Shown here: positions 1 to 6,919 of the stretch, in pieces
Layout: every line of letters begins with the position of its first letter
Position numbering within the stretch: position 1 is the stretch's first letter
Assembly: GCA_012267605.1 (NCBI GenBank)
Contig: JAAXGF010000355.1
Coordinates: forward strand, 1-10,548
Source of the DNA: Alphaproteobacteria bacterium
GTDB lineage: Bacteria > Pseudomonadota > Alphaproteobacteria > JAAXGF01
Direction of reading: 5' to 3'
Length of the DNA stretch: 10,548 nt
Position numbers and translations under genes: made by a program
Notes under the pieces: model-generated
Seen by the model: only the letters and a program-made list of their open reading frames with translations
Database searches by the model: none
What the model was told of the DNA's origin: nothing

Positions 1-3
1 CGG

Positions 4-513
4 TCAAGTATATAATTCCCAAATGACTCTGAAATGGGCGAACGGGGCGATCTGCGCGCCAGTGTTGCCCATCAGTGTGCTAACGACCTGTTGTGCTTCC
101 GTGTCGATGAGAGCGTCGGATACAGGTTCAGTGAGCCGCTTTCGCTTGGCTACCGCCAGCTGAAAGTCCAGCTCCCGGGACTCAACGATGTTCACCAAAT
201 CACTATCCGTGAGAACGGGAGAATGACGAACGATCGGCAGCGCGACTTCAGCGACATCCTTGGCCAACACGACAGCGATGTCGTGGGGGAGCCGGGCGTT
301 GCGCTTGAGCTGTTCGGACATCGATTGGCGTACCGACATGATGTCGTCGCGTAACGACGCGCGGAAGATGGCCTCAGCCATGACCCGCTCTTCTTTGCGC
401 AGAGCCCCACCATTGAATTCGCTGGCAAAATTGCCGACCGTGATCTCTCTCATTGCCGGCGACAACTCGCCTAAGATTTTTGAGACCTTTTCTTCGGTTG
501 AATCCATCACCAT
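4..513 (-). CDS. DUF2336-family protein, short (probably C-terminally truncated)
   Basis: The product is about 169 residues, soluble-looking and helix-rich. The stretch with VALPIVRHSPVLTD, DLVNIVES and LAVAKRKRLTEPVSDALIDT is typical of the alphaproteobacterial DUF2336 family, whose molecular function is not established. Family members I recall are usually well over 300 residues. This one stops right after the NTGAQI motif, where the family normally continues, so the last 15 or so residues may be out of frame or the gene may be broken. The open frame extends upstream to a TTG at 561, but the residues before 513 look non-coding. ATG at 513 and ATG at 507 both have GGA-type ribosome sites nearby and cannot be separated by eye. 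It lies downstream of the intron-bearing tRNA on the same strand. The family call is fairly sure; the start and intactness are not. Confidence 0.7.
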   Translation of the reverse strand: MVMDSTEEKVSKILGELSPAMREITVGNFASEFNGGALRKEERVMAEAIFRASLRDDIMSVRQSMSEQLKRNARLPHDIAVVLAKDVAEVALPIVRHSPVLTDSDLVNIVESRELDFQLAVAKRKRLTEPVSDALIDTEAQQVVSTLMGNTGAQIAPFAHFRVIWELYT

Positions 514-585
514 CCCAATCCGCTGCCTAAAAAACGGACACGCATACCCGGCTGATACCAAATCTCGGTAAAAACTTGGTAAATG

Positions 586-604
586 GGCCAGGGAACAACT
601 GGCC
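586..604 (-). terminator. Possible hairpin terminator downstream of the tRNA
   Basis: A 6-bp stem (GGCCAG/CTGGCC) with a 7-base loop lies about 130 bases past the tRNA 3' end. In the minus-strand transcript it is followed by a short, interrupted U-rich stretch. The stem is short and the U tract imperfect, so this is only a candidate end for the tRNA transcript. Readthrough into the DUF2336 gene is equally possible. Confidence 0.25.
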
Positions 605-733
605 TTCCGGTGGTTACTCGAACGTGTGGCACCTGGGATGTCGGCATTAAATTCACCGACTCTTGCAAATCAATTAATTCTTTCTGGTTGGTCGGAATCG
701 CGCATAAAGAGTCTGCGGATCGGACTGGCGGAC

Positions 734-1042
734 TGGAGGGCGATCGGGGGCTCGAACCCCGGACCCGCTGATTACACCACCACCACGGCTTTCGCCGCCT
801 CCAGATCACCGCGCGGGTGACCGGCGTTCGTGGCCCGGACTATCCCATCACCTTAGGCATCTCGGCCCGTAGGTGGGCGCCGTCTAGTCTCTACACCGTC
901 CCCGGCGTTGCCGGGGCTTGGCTCGGGATCGCCATCGTCGGTAGCGGAAGGGTTCCCCGAATTTGACGCCTGTTCACCCGCAAGTTTCCCGGCGGGGCTC
1001 CCAATCGAGAGTCAGCTGCTCTGCCAACTGAGCTAATCGCCC
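734..1042 (-). tRNA. tRNA-Lys(CUU) gene interrupted by a group I intron
   Basis: The two exons are 1008-1042 (35 nt) and 734-774 (41 nt); joined, they make a 76-nt tRNA with an encoded CCA. The acceptor GGGCGAT pairs with ATCGCCC. The D stem is GCTC/GAGC around AGTTGGCA. The anticodon stem GCTGA/TCAGC encloses the loop CT-CTT-AA. The variable region is GGGTC, and the T stem CGGGG/CCCCG carries the loop TTCGAGC. All stems pair perfectly. The spliced anticodon is CUU (lysine), and the anticodon arm matches ordinary bacterial tRNA-Lys(CUU). The intron sits inside the anticodon, after C34-U35 and before U36, so the unspliced RNA cannot decode. The base before CCA is U, which is odd because lysine tRNAs normally carry A73. 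A likely promoter lies about 50 bases upstream. Confidence 0.93.
775..1007 (-). ncRNA. Group I intron, IC3-like, in the tRNA-Lys(CUU) anticodon loop
   Basis: This 233-nt intron should remove itself from the tRNA precursor by two guanosine-initiated transesterifications. P1 is CUCU|C paired with the guide GGGAG (998-1002), with U.G at the 5' splice site. The intron ends in the required G (775), and GAUU (1003-1006) pairs with AAUC of the 3' exon as P10. P2 is 977-981/992-996. P3 is GGCGUC (965-970)/GGCGCC (876-881). P6a is CCCCGGC/GCCGGGG (900-916). P7, the guanosine site, is GACUA (885-889)/UAGUC (838-842). P9 is a GAAA tetraloop hairpin (786-797). The core string GUGUAGAGACUAGACGGC (879-896) matches my memory of the Azoarcus tRNA-Ile intron, as do the P4 layout and the AUAGUCC element. 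There is no room for a homing endonuclease. The group I call is very secure; the IC3 subclass is assigned by resemblance. Confidence 0.95.
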
Positions 1043-1090
1043 ATTTGCCGCGCCCCCGCGTACAAACCCACCGCGGCGGGCATCAACCGC

Positions 1091-1119
1091 GATATAACAA
1101 AGCTGGGCAACCTTGTCGA
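1091..1119 (-). promoter_or_regulatory. Putative sigma-70-type promoter for the tRNA-Lys gene
   Basis: On the minus strand, TCGACA (1114-1119, five of six matches to TTGACA) is followed after exactly 17 bases by TATATC (1091-1096, four of six to TATAAT). Initiation would fall near 1083-1085, leaving a leader of about 42 nt before the mature tRNA 5' end at 1042. Spacing and position are right for a tRNA promoter placed between the rodA stop and the tRNA. It is a prediction by eye. Confidence 0.5.
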
Positions 1120-1197
1120 GTGGGACTCCTTGACAATATCGACGCCGAGGATCCGATACCCAATGCCGCCTGCCGATGTGGCAATCTGCTCGAATGC

Positions 1198-2343
1198 TCA
1201 TAACAAACCACCCCGCCGCGGCAACATCACGTCTCGGTGGATGTTTACGCTGATCAACAGACCAAAACTGATCAGGATCGTCAGCATCGCTGTTCCACCG
1301 TAGGAAATCAGGGGCAATGGGATGCCAACAACCGGAATTAACCCGGTTACCATAGCAATGTTAATAAAAACGTAGAGAAAAAAGGTCGTCATAATACCCA
1401 TGCCAAGTAGCCGGCCAAACTGACTTGTACTGCGCAGACTGATAGCAATACCGATGGCGAGGGTAATCAAGTAAAGTCCGAGAAGAGCCAGGGCGCCTAC
1501 TAGGCCAAACTCCTCTGCCAACATTGTAAAGATGAAATCCGTCTGTTTTTCGGGCAAGAAATTTAAATGACTTTGCGTTCCTTCGAGAAATCCCTTGCCG
1601 AACAGCCCCCCGGATCCCAGGGCAATTTTCGACTGAAGGATATGATATCCCGAGCCTAGGGGATCCCGTTCCGGGTTGATGAAGGTCAAGACCCTTTGCT
1701 GCTGATAATCGTGAAGAAGATGCCAAGCCAACGGAATAGCCGCCAACACAAATGCTAAACTTGCACCGAATACCCACAACCTGACCCCGGCGAGAAAAAA
1801 AATTGCCCCACCCACTATAATCAGGAGCAGCGCGGTTCCAAGGTCCGGTTGACGAATGACCAGCCACGAGGGAATGAGCAACAGAACCAGTGGGATGATC
1901 AACGTGGGAAGGCGCCGGACCTCCTCGCCCGACATGCCGTGAAAATACCGTGCCAAGGCGAGAACCAAAGCAATCTTCATCACTTCGGAGGGTTGAATCT
2001 TAAAGATTTTCAAGTCGATCCATCGTTGCGCGCCCATGCCCGACGTGCCGAGAAACTCGACGCTGATCAAGAGGATCAAGGCGACACCGTAAATCAAATA
2101 GGCAGACCGCAACAACTGGCGTACGTCGACCAAGGCGATGGCGAACATGAGCACAAGTCCGATTCCGAATCGCGCCAGCTGCCGCAAAGCCCATGGTTCG
2201 TATTCCCCGTTCGCGGCAGAATACAACATGGCAAATCCGATTCCGGCGATCAGACTTACCAGTAGCACCAGGGTCCAATTTATCTGGCTGAACTTCGCAA
2301 GAAGCGGCAAAGTTCCGCGCTTGAGCCCGAATCCGAAACGCAT
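1198..2343 (-). CDS. rodA: RodA, SEDS-family peptidoglycan glycosyltransferase of the elongasome
   Basis: RodA polymerises lipid II into glycan strands in the inner membrane as partner of PBP2 during cell elongation. The 381-residue product has about ten hydrophobic membrane segments, the usual length and topology for SEDS proteins. Diagnostic motifs are GAQRW with QPSE (about residues 104-120), QPDLGT (about 165-170), PEKQTDF (about 264-270, holding the Asp equivalent to the catalytic residue of E. coli RodA) and PLISYGGT near residue 345. The ATG start lies 3 bases after the mrdA stop, consistent with translational coupling in the mreCD-mrdA-rodA run. No strong ribosome site of its own is visible. 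The N-terminus, with a basic stretch before the first membrane helix, looks normal. FtsW is the main alternative, but the mrdA neighbour and overall sequence favour RodA. Confidence 0.96.
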   Translation of the reverse strand: MRFGFGLKRGTLPLLAKFSQINWTLVLLVSLIAGIGFAMLYSAANGEYEPWALRQLARFGIGLVLMFAIALVDVRQLLRSAYLIYGVALILLISVEFLGTSGMGAQRWIDLKIFKIQPSEVMKIALVLALARYFHGMSGEEVRRLPTLIIPLVLLLIPSWLVIRQPDLGTALLLIIVGGAIFFLAGVRLWVFGASLAFVLAAIPLAWHLLHDYQQQRVLTFINPERDPLGSGYHILQSKIALGSGGLFGKGFLEGTQSHLNFLPEKQTDFIFTMLAEEFGLVGALALLGLYLITLAIGIAISLRSTSQFGRLLGMGIMTTFFLYVFINIAMVTGLIPVVGIPLPLISYGGTAMLTILISFGLLISVNIHRDVMLPRRGGLL

Positions 2344-2346
2344 GTT

Positions 2347-4227
2347 CTAACCGAACCCGACGGTACCGCGCCGTGTCAGCGGTCGCGGACCAAGCGTCGT
2401 CAAACGTCGCTGCGCATCGAACAGGATATCCCGGGCGATGGGAGCTGCCGCTTTCGAGCCTGAACCCCCATGTTCGACCACGACTGAGATGGCGTAACGT
2501 GGATTGGAAACCGGCGCAAATGCGACAAACAAAGCGTGATCCCTTTCTTCCCAGGGTTTGTCCTCGTTCTTGTGCACACCCGCCGCGCGTTCACGCCGGC
2601 TGATACTGCGGACCTGAACGGTGCCGGTTTTTCCGGCCATCTCCTTGCCTTCCTGCTTGATCCGCGCCGCGTAGGCGGTACCTCGGGTATGGTTGGTAAC
2701 TCGTTCCATACCCTCGCGAACAACCGCTAAACTCGTACCCGAAACGCCGATTGACGCAAAGTCCGGCGGTGTTTGATTGACGGCGTCGGTAGGGACATCG
2801 CGCAACAGCCGTGGGACTACCGCCATGCCACCATTGGCGATGCGAGCCGTCATGACGGCGAGCTGAAGCGGCGTTGTTAACAGATAACCCTGGCCGATGC
2901 CGATAACTAAGTCCTCACCTTTTTGCCAGCGGCCGCGCTTCGAATCCATCTTCCACTTCTTCGTCGGCACCAATCCCGCCTGTTCGCCGGGCAGGTCTAT
3001 TCCCGTCGTCTGGCCTAAACCGAATTTGCGCGCTGTTGCGGCGATACGGTCGACTCCGAGACGTCGGGCAAGATCATAAAAATACACGTCACATGACTTT
3101 TGAATCGCCGACACCATATCCAGATAGCCGTGTCCACCCCGTTTCCAACAATGGAACCGGCGATTCCCGAGACGCATATGACCTGGGCAATACACCGTGT
3201 GATCCTGCCCGGCGAGACCCTCGTCAAGAGCGGCAAGCGCCACGATCATCTTGAACGTGGAACCAGGAGGATACTGTCCTGAGATCGCCTTGTTGACGAG
3301 CGGCTTACGCTTATTTTGGAGGAGACTGCTCCAGTTTTTGCGGCTGATCCCGCTATTGAATTCGATCGGATCGAAGCTCGGTGAGGAAACCAGGGTCAGG
3401 ATTTCGCCGCCATGGATGTCCATGACGACCGTGGCGGCGCTCTCACCGGCCAGGCGCGCGCTGGCATAGCGCTGCAGCCCACTGTCGATGGTCAGGACCA
3501 AATCGTCTCCTGGTCGCCCCTCATGGCGACGAAGCTCGCGGATCACGCGGCCATAGGCATTTACTTCGACCCGGCTATTGCCCGCTTCGCCGCGCATGCG
3601 TTCGTCATAAATCTTTTCGGCACCATTTTTTCCGACGCGAAAACCGGGCAGGCGTAGCAAGGGATCGTCTGCCCCTTCGCTTTCTGATGCGGGTGCCACG
3701 TGGCCAACCACGTGTGCGGCCTCAGATCCCAACGGATAATCACGGCTTTGGCCGACATCGATAGCGATTCCCGGCAGTTCCGGGGCATTTACCTCAATAC
3801 GTGCAACCTCAGCCCAGGAAAGGTTCTCTTTTACCGTGACCGGTACAAAAGTCCTTTTGCGGGCGACTTCATGCAAGATTCGATTCCGCTCACCCGAGTT
3901 CAGCGGAATCAGCCGTGCCAAGGAGTCTAGAGTAATGCCAACGTCGGCCGCATCCTCTGCAACAAGAACAACGTTGTACGTGGGCTGATTTGAGGCGAGA
4001 GGCTCGCCAAAACGATCAAGGATTCGACCGCGCGGTGGTGCCAGCAAACGCATGTTGATGCGGTTGTCGTCCGCGAGCATGGTGTATTCATCGGATTCAA
4101 TGACTTGCAAGTAGTAGAGGCGACCCGCGAGTGCGGCGAACAACGCCGCCTTACCCCCGGCAAGCAACGCCGCACGGCGCGAAAACAGCTTTTGCAATAC
4201 TGGATCGCTGCGCATCGCACCGCGCAT
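2347..4227 (-). CDS. mrdA: Penicillin-binding protein 2 (elongasome transpeptidase)
   Basis: PBP2 is a class B monofunctional transpeptidase that cross-links new peptidoglycan made by RodA. The 626-residue product has a single N-terminal membrane anchor (about 20-40) and a pedestal region beginning with APPRGRILDRFG (about 63-74). The transpeptidase domain follows: the SxxK motif in PPGSTFKM (Ser323, Lys326) carries the acylated serine, the second motif is SCD (378-380), and KTG (533-535) is the third. The chosen ATG at 4227 overlaps the mreD stop by one base (TGATG) and has GAAGG just upstream inside mreD. A second ATG at 4215 (MRSDPVLQ) is possible. The frame stays open to 4752, but that upstream part is a shadow of mreD, not PBP2. 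Nothing essential appears missing. Confidence 0.96.
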   Translation of the reverse strand: MRGAMRSDPVLQKLFSRRAALLAGGKAALFAALAGRLYYLQVIESDEYTMLADDNRINMRLLAPPRGRILDRFGEPLASNQPTYNVVLVAEDAADVGITLDSLARLIPLNSGERNRILHEVARKRTFVPVTVKENLSWAEVARIEVNAPELPGIAIDVGQSRDYPLGSEAAHVVGHVAPASESEGADDPLLRLPGFRVGKNGAEKIYDERMRGEAGNSRVEVNAYGRVIRELRRHEGRPGDDLVLTIDSGLQRYASARLAGESAATVVMDIHGGEILTLVSSPSFDPIEFNSGISRKNWSSLLQNKRKPLVNKAISGQYPPGSTFKMIVALAALDEGLAGQDHTVYCPGHMRLGNRRFHCWKRGGHGYLDMVSAIQKSCDVYFYDLARRLGVDRIAATARKFGLGQTTGIDLPGEQAGLVPTKKWKMDSKRGRWQKGEDLVIGIGQGYLLTTPLQLAVMTARIANGGMAVVPRLLRDVPTDAVNQTPPDFASIGVSGTSLAVVREGMERVTNHTRGTAYAARIKQEGKEMAGKTGTVQVRSISRRERAAGVHKNEDKPWEERDHALFVAFAPVSNPRYAISVVVEHGGSGSKAAAPIARDILFDAQRRLTTLGPRPLTRRGTVGFG

Positions 4228-4742
4228 CAAGCCTTCGCCACAAGGCGCTTGTGGGCAACGGCGAAGAACCAGGTCAGACACGGATAGATCAGGATCGTGA
4301 CAACATGCTGAAATAACAGGAGCCGCGGCTCCATGATGGTCCAATGGTAGAGAGACGCGAGTAGCCAGCTGACCACGGCAGCGGCCGGCGCGACCAGCAT
4401 GAAACAGCACCACACGACGACGAAAGTCTTGCCAAGAAAAAATCGGCGTTGCGCGACGACCGCGCCTTGCACGAGCAACAGCACTAGCGCACTCATACCC
4501 AAGGGTGTCCCGATGAGAACGTCCTGCATCAATCCGATGCAAAAGGTCGCTGCTAATGGCAGCAAATCGGGACGGTAAATGCTCCAGTAATAAACCGAAA
4601 CCAGGGTTAGCATCGGCGTCACCTGTACGTACCCCGGCGCGGGAAATGGTGCCAGGCCAATGAACACTAGCGCCAGAGTCAAAAACACCGGGGTGCAGTT
4701 GCGCACGCTTTGCTCGACGCGTGGACCAAACGCCGTCTTCAC
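4227..4742 (-). CDS. mreD: MreD, rod shape-determining membrane protein
   Basis: MreD is an integral inner-membrane protein that works with MreC to link cytoplasmic MreB filaments to PBP2 and RodA. The 171-residue product is strongly hydrophobic, with about five or six membrane segments. The FCIGLMQDVLIGTPLGMSAL stretch (near residues 67-86) matches the conserved GLLQDxLxGxPLG-type region of the family. The start is GTG at 4742, sharing GTGA with the mreC stop (4-base overlap). The stop overlaps the mrdA start by one base, so mreC, mreD and mrdA are probably translationally coupled. Length is typical for the family. Sequence conservation in MreD is low, so the call rests partly on its place between mreC and mrdA. 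Confidence 0.93.
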   Translation of the reverse strand: MKTAFGPRVEQSVRNCTPVFLTLALVFIGLAPFPAPGYVQVTPMLTLVSVYYWSIYRPDLLPLAATFCIGLMQDVLIGTPLGMSALVLLLVQGAVVAQRRFFLGKTFVVVWCCFMLVAPAAAVVSWLLASLYHWTIMEPRLLLFQHVVTILIYPCLTWFFAVAHKRLVAKA

Positions 4743-5620
4743 CGCAACGCACCCTCCGGGGCCGCCAGCCGGGTCTCGGGTAGAACCCCGGGAAGGACGA
4801 AATTTAGTACGCGCACGTATTCAAGCCGGTGCCATCGAACAAATGGTTGGACACGAACCACGCCGTCCGCCACTTCGGCCACGATGCCTACGGGTAAACC
4901 CGGTGGAATCATTCCGCCCTGGCCCGAGGTAACGATTCGATCGCCAGGCGCTATTGTCGCGTTCATCGGCAAATATCTCAGCGTCGGTCGGTCGGAATTA
5001 TCGCCGGCGAGAATCGCCGGATCGCGTGTGGACTCGACGATCACCGGAATGCGGGAGTTAAGGTCCGTCATCAGCAGCACACGGGCGTTGCGGTCGCCGG
5101 ATTCGACGACGCGGCCAACCACGCCATCACCGTTGATTACCGCCTGGCCTTGTTGAACCTGATCGCTGGAACCGGCGTTGACCAGAACAGTACGGACAAA
5201 CGCCGTTCGTGAATCGGTAATGACCCGCGCGGTGACGAAACTCGTGCGCGGCTCCGCGACCAGATTCAACATACCGCGCAGGGCGTGGTTTTGTTCACGC
5301 AGATTGCGCGCCGTTTGTTGCCAGTGCCAAAGCCGCGCGTTCTCCTCGCGCAAACGAGCGTTCTCGCTTGCCAAATCAAGCAAGACGCGAGTGTGGTCAA
5401 CCAGTTCGGTCACACTCGCGACGGGCCGCGAAATAACGTCGAGTACAGGGGCAACGACGTCGCTGATCCCCGTCTTGATGTGTTCGACAAACGCCGTTTC
5501 GGCACGGCCCAAAACCATCAAAGCCGCAGCGGCGGCGAGAAGAAGACCAAACGCGAATCGCTGAAACCAGACCTTGACCGGAATGGCGAGGCGCCGGACC
5601 TGGCTGGTCTGAATTCGCAC
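4739..5620 (-). CDS. mreC: MreC, rod shape-determining periplasmic scaffold
   Basis: MreC is a bitopic protein whose periplasmic part binds and activates PBP2. The 293-residue product has a short cytoplasmic start, one membrane helix (about 18-38), a coiled coil rich in E, N, R and L (about 75-118), and then the double beta-barrel core. The core carries the family signatures GVVGRVV (about 166-172) and TSGQGGMIPPGLPVG (231-245). The start is GTG at 5620, supported by a strong ribosome site, AAGGGGAG, six bases upstream. It follows mreB after a 154-base gap, larger than the other gaps in the cluster, and overlaps mreD by four bases. Length and architecture are normal. Confidence 0.95.
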   Translation of the reverse strand: MRIQTSQVRRLAIPVKVWFQRFAFGLLLAAAAALMVLGRAETAFVEHIKTGISDVVAPVLDVISRPVASVTELVDHTRVLLDLASENARLREENARLWHWQQTARNLREQNHALRGMLNLVAEPRTSFVTARVITDSRTAFVRTVLVNAGSSDQVQQGQAVINGDGVVGRVVESGDRNARVLLMTDLNSRIPVIVESTRDPAILAGDNSDRPTLRYLPMNATIAPGDRIVTSGQGGMIPPGLPVGIVAEVADGVVRVQPFVRWHRLEYVRVLNFVLPGVLPETRLAAPEGALR

Positions 5621-5774
5621 GACTGGCTCCCCTTGGCGTTACCCGACGATCGGGATTTCCCGTCCGCTGATGACAACGGCGCGACACGGGGCAAGACGGA
5701 ACGCGGGCGCCAACCGGTGCGTGGTGGTTCGGTGGCTTCGTATCATTGATCTGGCGGGTGCCCCCTCGACCTCA

Positions 5775-6821
5775 TCAACTTTCGTAATGTTTGTAGAGAA
5801 CCTGACGCAACGTTTTCATCTCTTCCAAGCAACGGCCAGTACCCAAGGCAACGCACGACAATGGTTCGTCCGCGATGGATACCGGAAGCCCGGTGGCATG
5901 GCGCAACACGAAGTCCAGGTTGCCTAGAAGCGCGCCGCCACCGGTCAAGATAATTCCCTTATCGACGATGTCCGCGGCCAGCTCGGGTGGCGTTTGCTCC
6001 AAGGCTACCTTGACGGCCTCAATTATTGCGCCAACTGGCTCAGCCAAGCTTTCGGCGATCTGCCGCTGACTGATGACCAATTCCTTGGGCACGCCGTTCA
6101 TCAGATCACGGCCCTTAATTTCCAGCAATTCCCCGTCACCATCCTCGGGCGGACAGGACGTACCAATCAGTTTCTTAATGCGTTCAGCACTGCCCTCGCC
6201 GACCAGCAGATTATGGTTTCGGCGAATATAAGCGATGATCGCTTCGTCCATCTTATCGCCGCCGACGCGGACCGAGCGCGAATAAACAATGCCCCCAAGC
6301 GAGAGTACCGCGACCTCTGTAGTTCCACCACCGATGTCGACAACCATCGAACCGGTGGGTTCGGTTACCGGCAAACCGGCGCCGATCGCCGCGGCCATTG
6401 GCTCCTCGATCAAGAAAACCCGACGTGCTCCGGCGCTCTCCGCCGATTCTTCGATGGCGCGCCGCTCGACCTCGGTAGAACCGGACGGCACACAGACGAT
6501 GATCTGCGGGCTGGCGAAGCTGCGACGGTTATGGACCTTGCGGATGAAGTGCTTAATCATGACCTCCGCGACGCCGAAATCGGCGATAACGCCATCCCGC
6601 AGAGGCCGAATCGCTTCTATGTTTCCCGGTGTCCGGCCGAGCATTTGCTTAGCTTCTTCGCCGACTTCGAGAACCTCCTTCTTGCCGTGATCGTTGTAGA
6701 TGGCAACGACCGACGGCTCGTTGAGGACGATCCCACGACCGCGCACATAGACCAAGGTATTGGCGGTGCCAAGGTCAATCGCCATGTCGGCGGACATCAT
6801 GCCGAGAAGCCTAGAAAACAT
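5775..6821 (-). CDS. mreB: MreB, bacterial actin homologue
   Basis: MreB polymerises on the inner face of the membrane with ATP and orients the elongasome. The 348-residue product shows the actin-fold nucleotide motifs: phosphate loop 1 at about 16-25 (DLGTANTLVY), phosphate loop 2 at about 162-170 (DIGGGTTEV) and the adenosine motif ILTGGGALL near residue 295. The N-terminal MFSRLLGMMSADMAIDLG, with its amphipathic start, is standard for proteobacterial MreB and supports the ATG at 6821. The ribosome site is weak (GGA, eight bases upstream). It lies 98 bases downstream of leuA on the same strand. No clear terminator or promoter is visible in that gap, so cotranscription with leuA cannot be excluded. 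Confidence 0.98.
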   Translation of the reverse strand: MFSRLLGMMSADMAIDLGTANTLVYVRGRGIVLNEPSVVAIYNDHGKKEVLEVGEEAKQMLGRTPGNIEAIRPLRDGVIADFGVAEVMIKHFIRKVHNRRSFASPQIIVCVPSGSTEVERRAIEESAESAGARRVFLIEEPMAAAIGAGLPVTEPTGSMVVDIGGGTTEVAVLSLGGIVYSRSVRVGGDKMDEAIIAYIRRNHNLLVGEGSAERIKKLIGTSCPPEDGDGELLEIKGRDLMNGVPKELVISQRQIAESLAEPVGAIIEAVKVALEQTPPELAADIVDKGIILTGGGALLGNLDFVLRHATGLPVSIADEPLSCVALGTGRCLEEMKTLRQVLYKHYES

Positions 6822-6919
6822 CGTCTAAATCCGCGCAAATTCCCCGGAGCGAAGCGAACCGGCATCACCCCGGGAGGTTGCCGACTGCCGTCGAACGGCG
6901 ATCATCTCTGTTTCCCCGC

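Noticed and set aside
659..714. 7-bp inverted repeat GACTCTT/AAGAGTC downstream of the tRNA, considered as a terminator
   Set aside because: The arms are 42 bases apart with no U tract, so it is not a plausible intrinsic terminator and is likely to be chance.
734..774. Reading the 3' exon alone as a degenerate tRNA or an integration-site fragment
   Set aside because: The 5' exon at 1008-1042 completes every stem exactly and the intervening sequence has a full group I core, so it is a split gene and not an attachment-site remnant.
974..1201. Minus-strand open frame of 75 codons overlapping the tRNA 5' exon
   Set aside because: It covers the tRNA promoter and 5' exon, reads tRNA sequence as protein, and has no ribosome site or recognisable product.
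4228..4752. N-terminal extension of the PBP2 open frame beyond the chosen start (to 4752, giving 801 residues)
   Set aside because: The extra 175 residues are an out-of-frame reading of mreD, are arginine/alanine-rich and unlike PBP2; the ATG at 4227 coupled to the mreD stop gives the normal PBP2 length.
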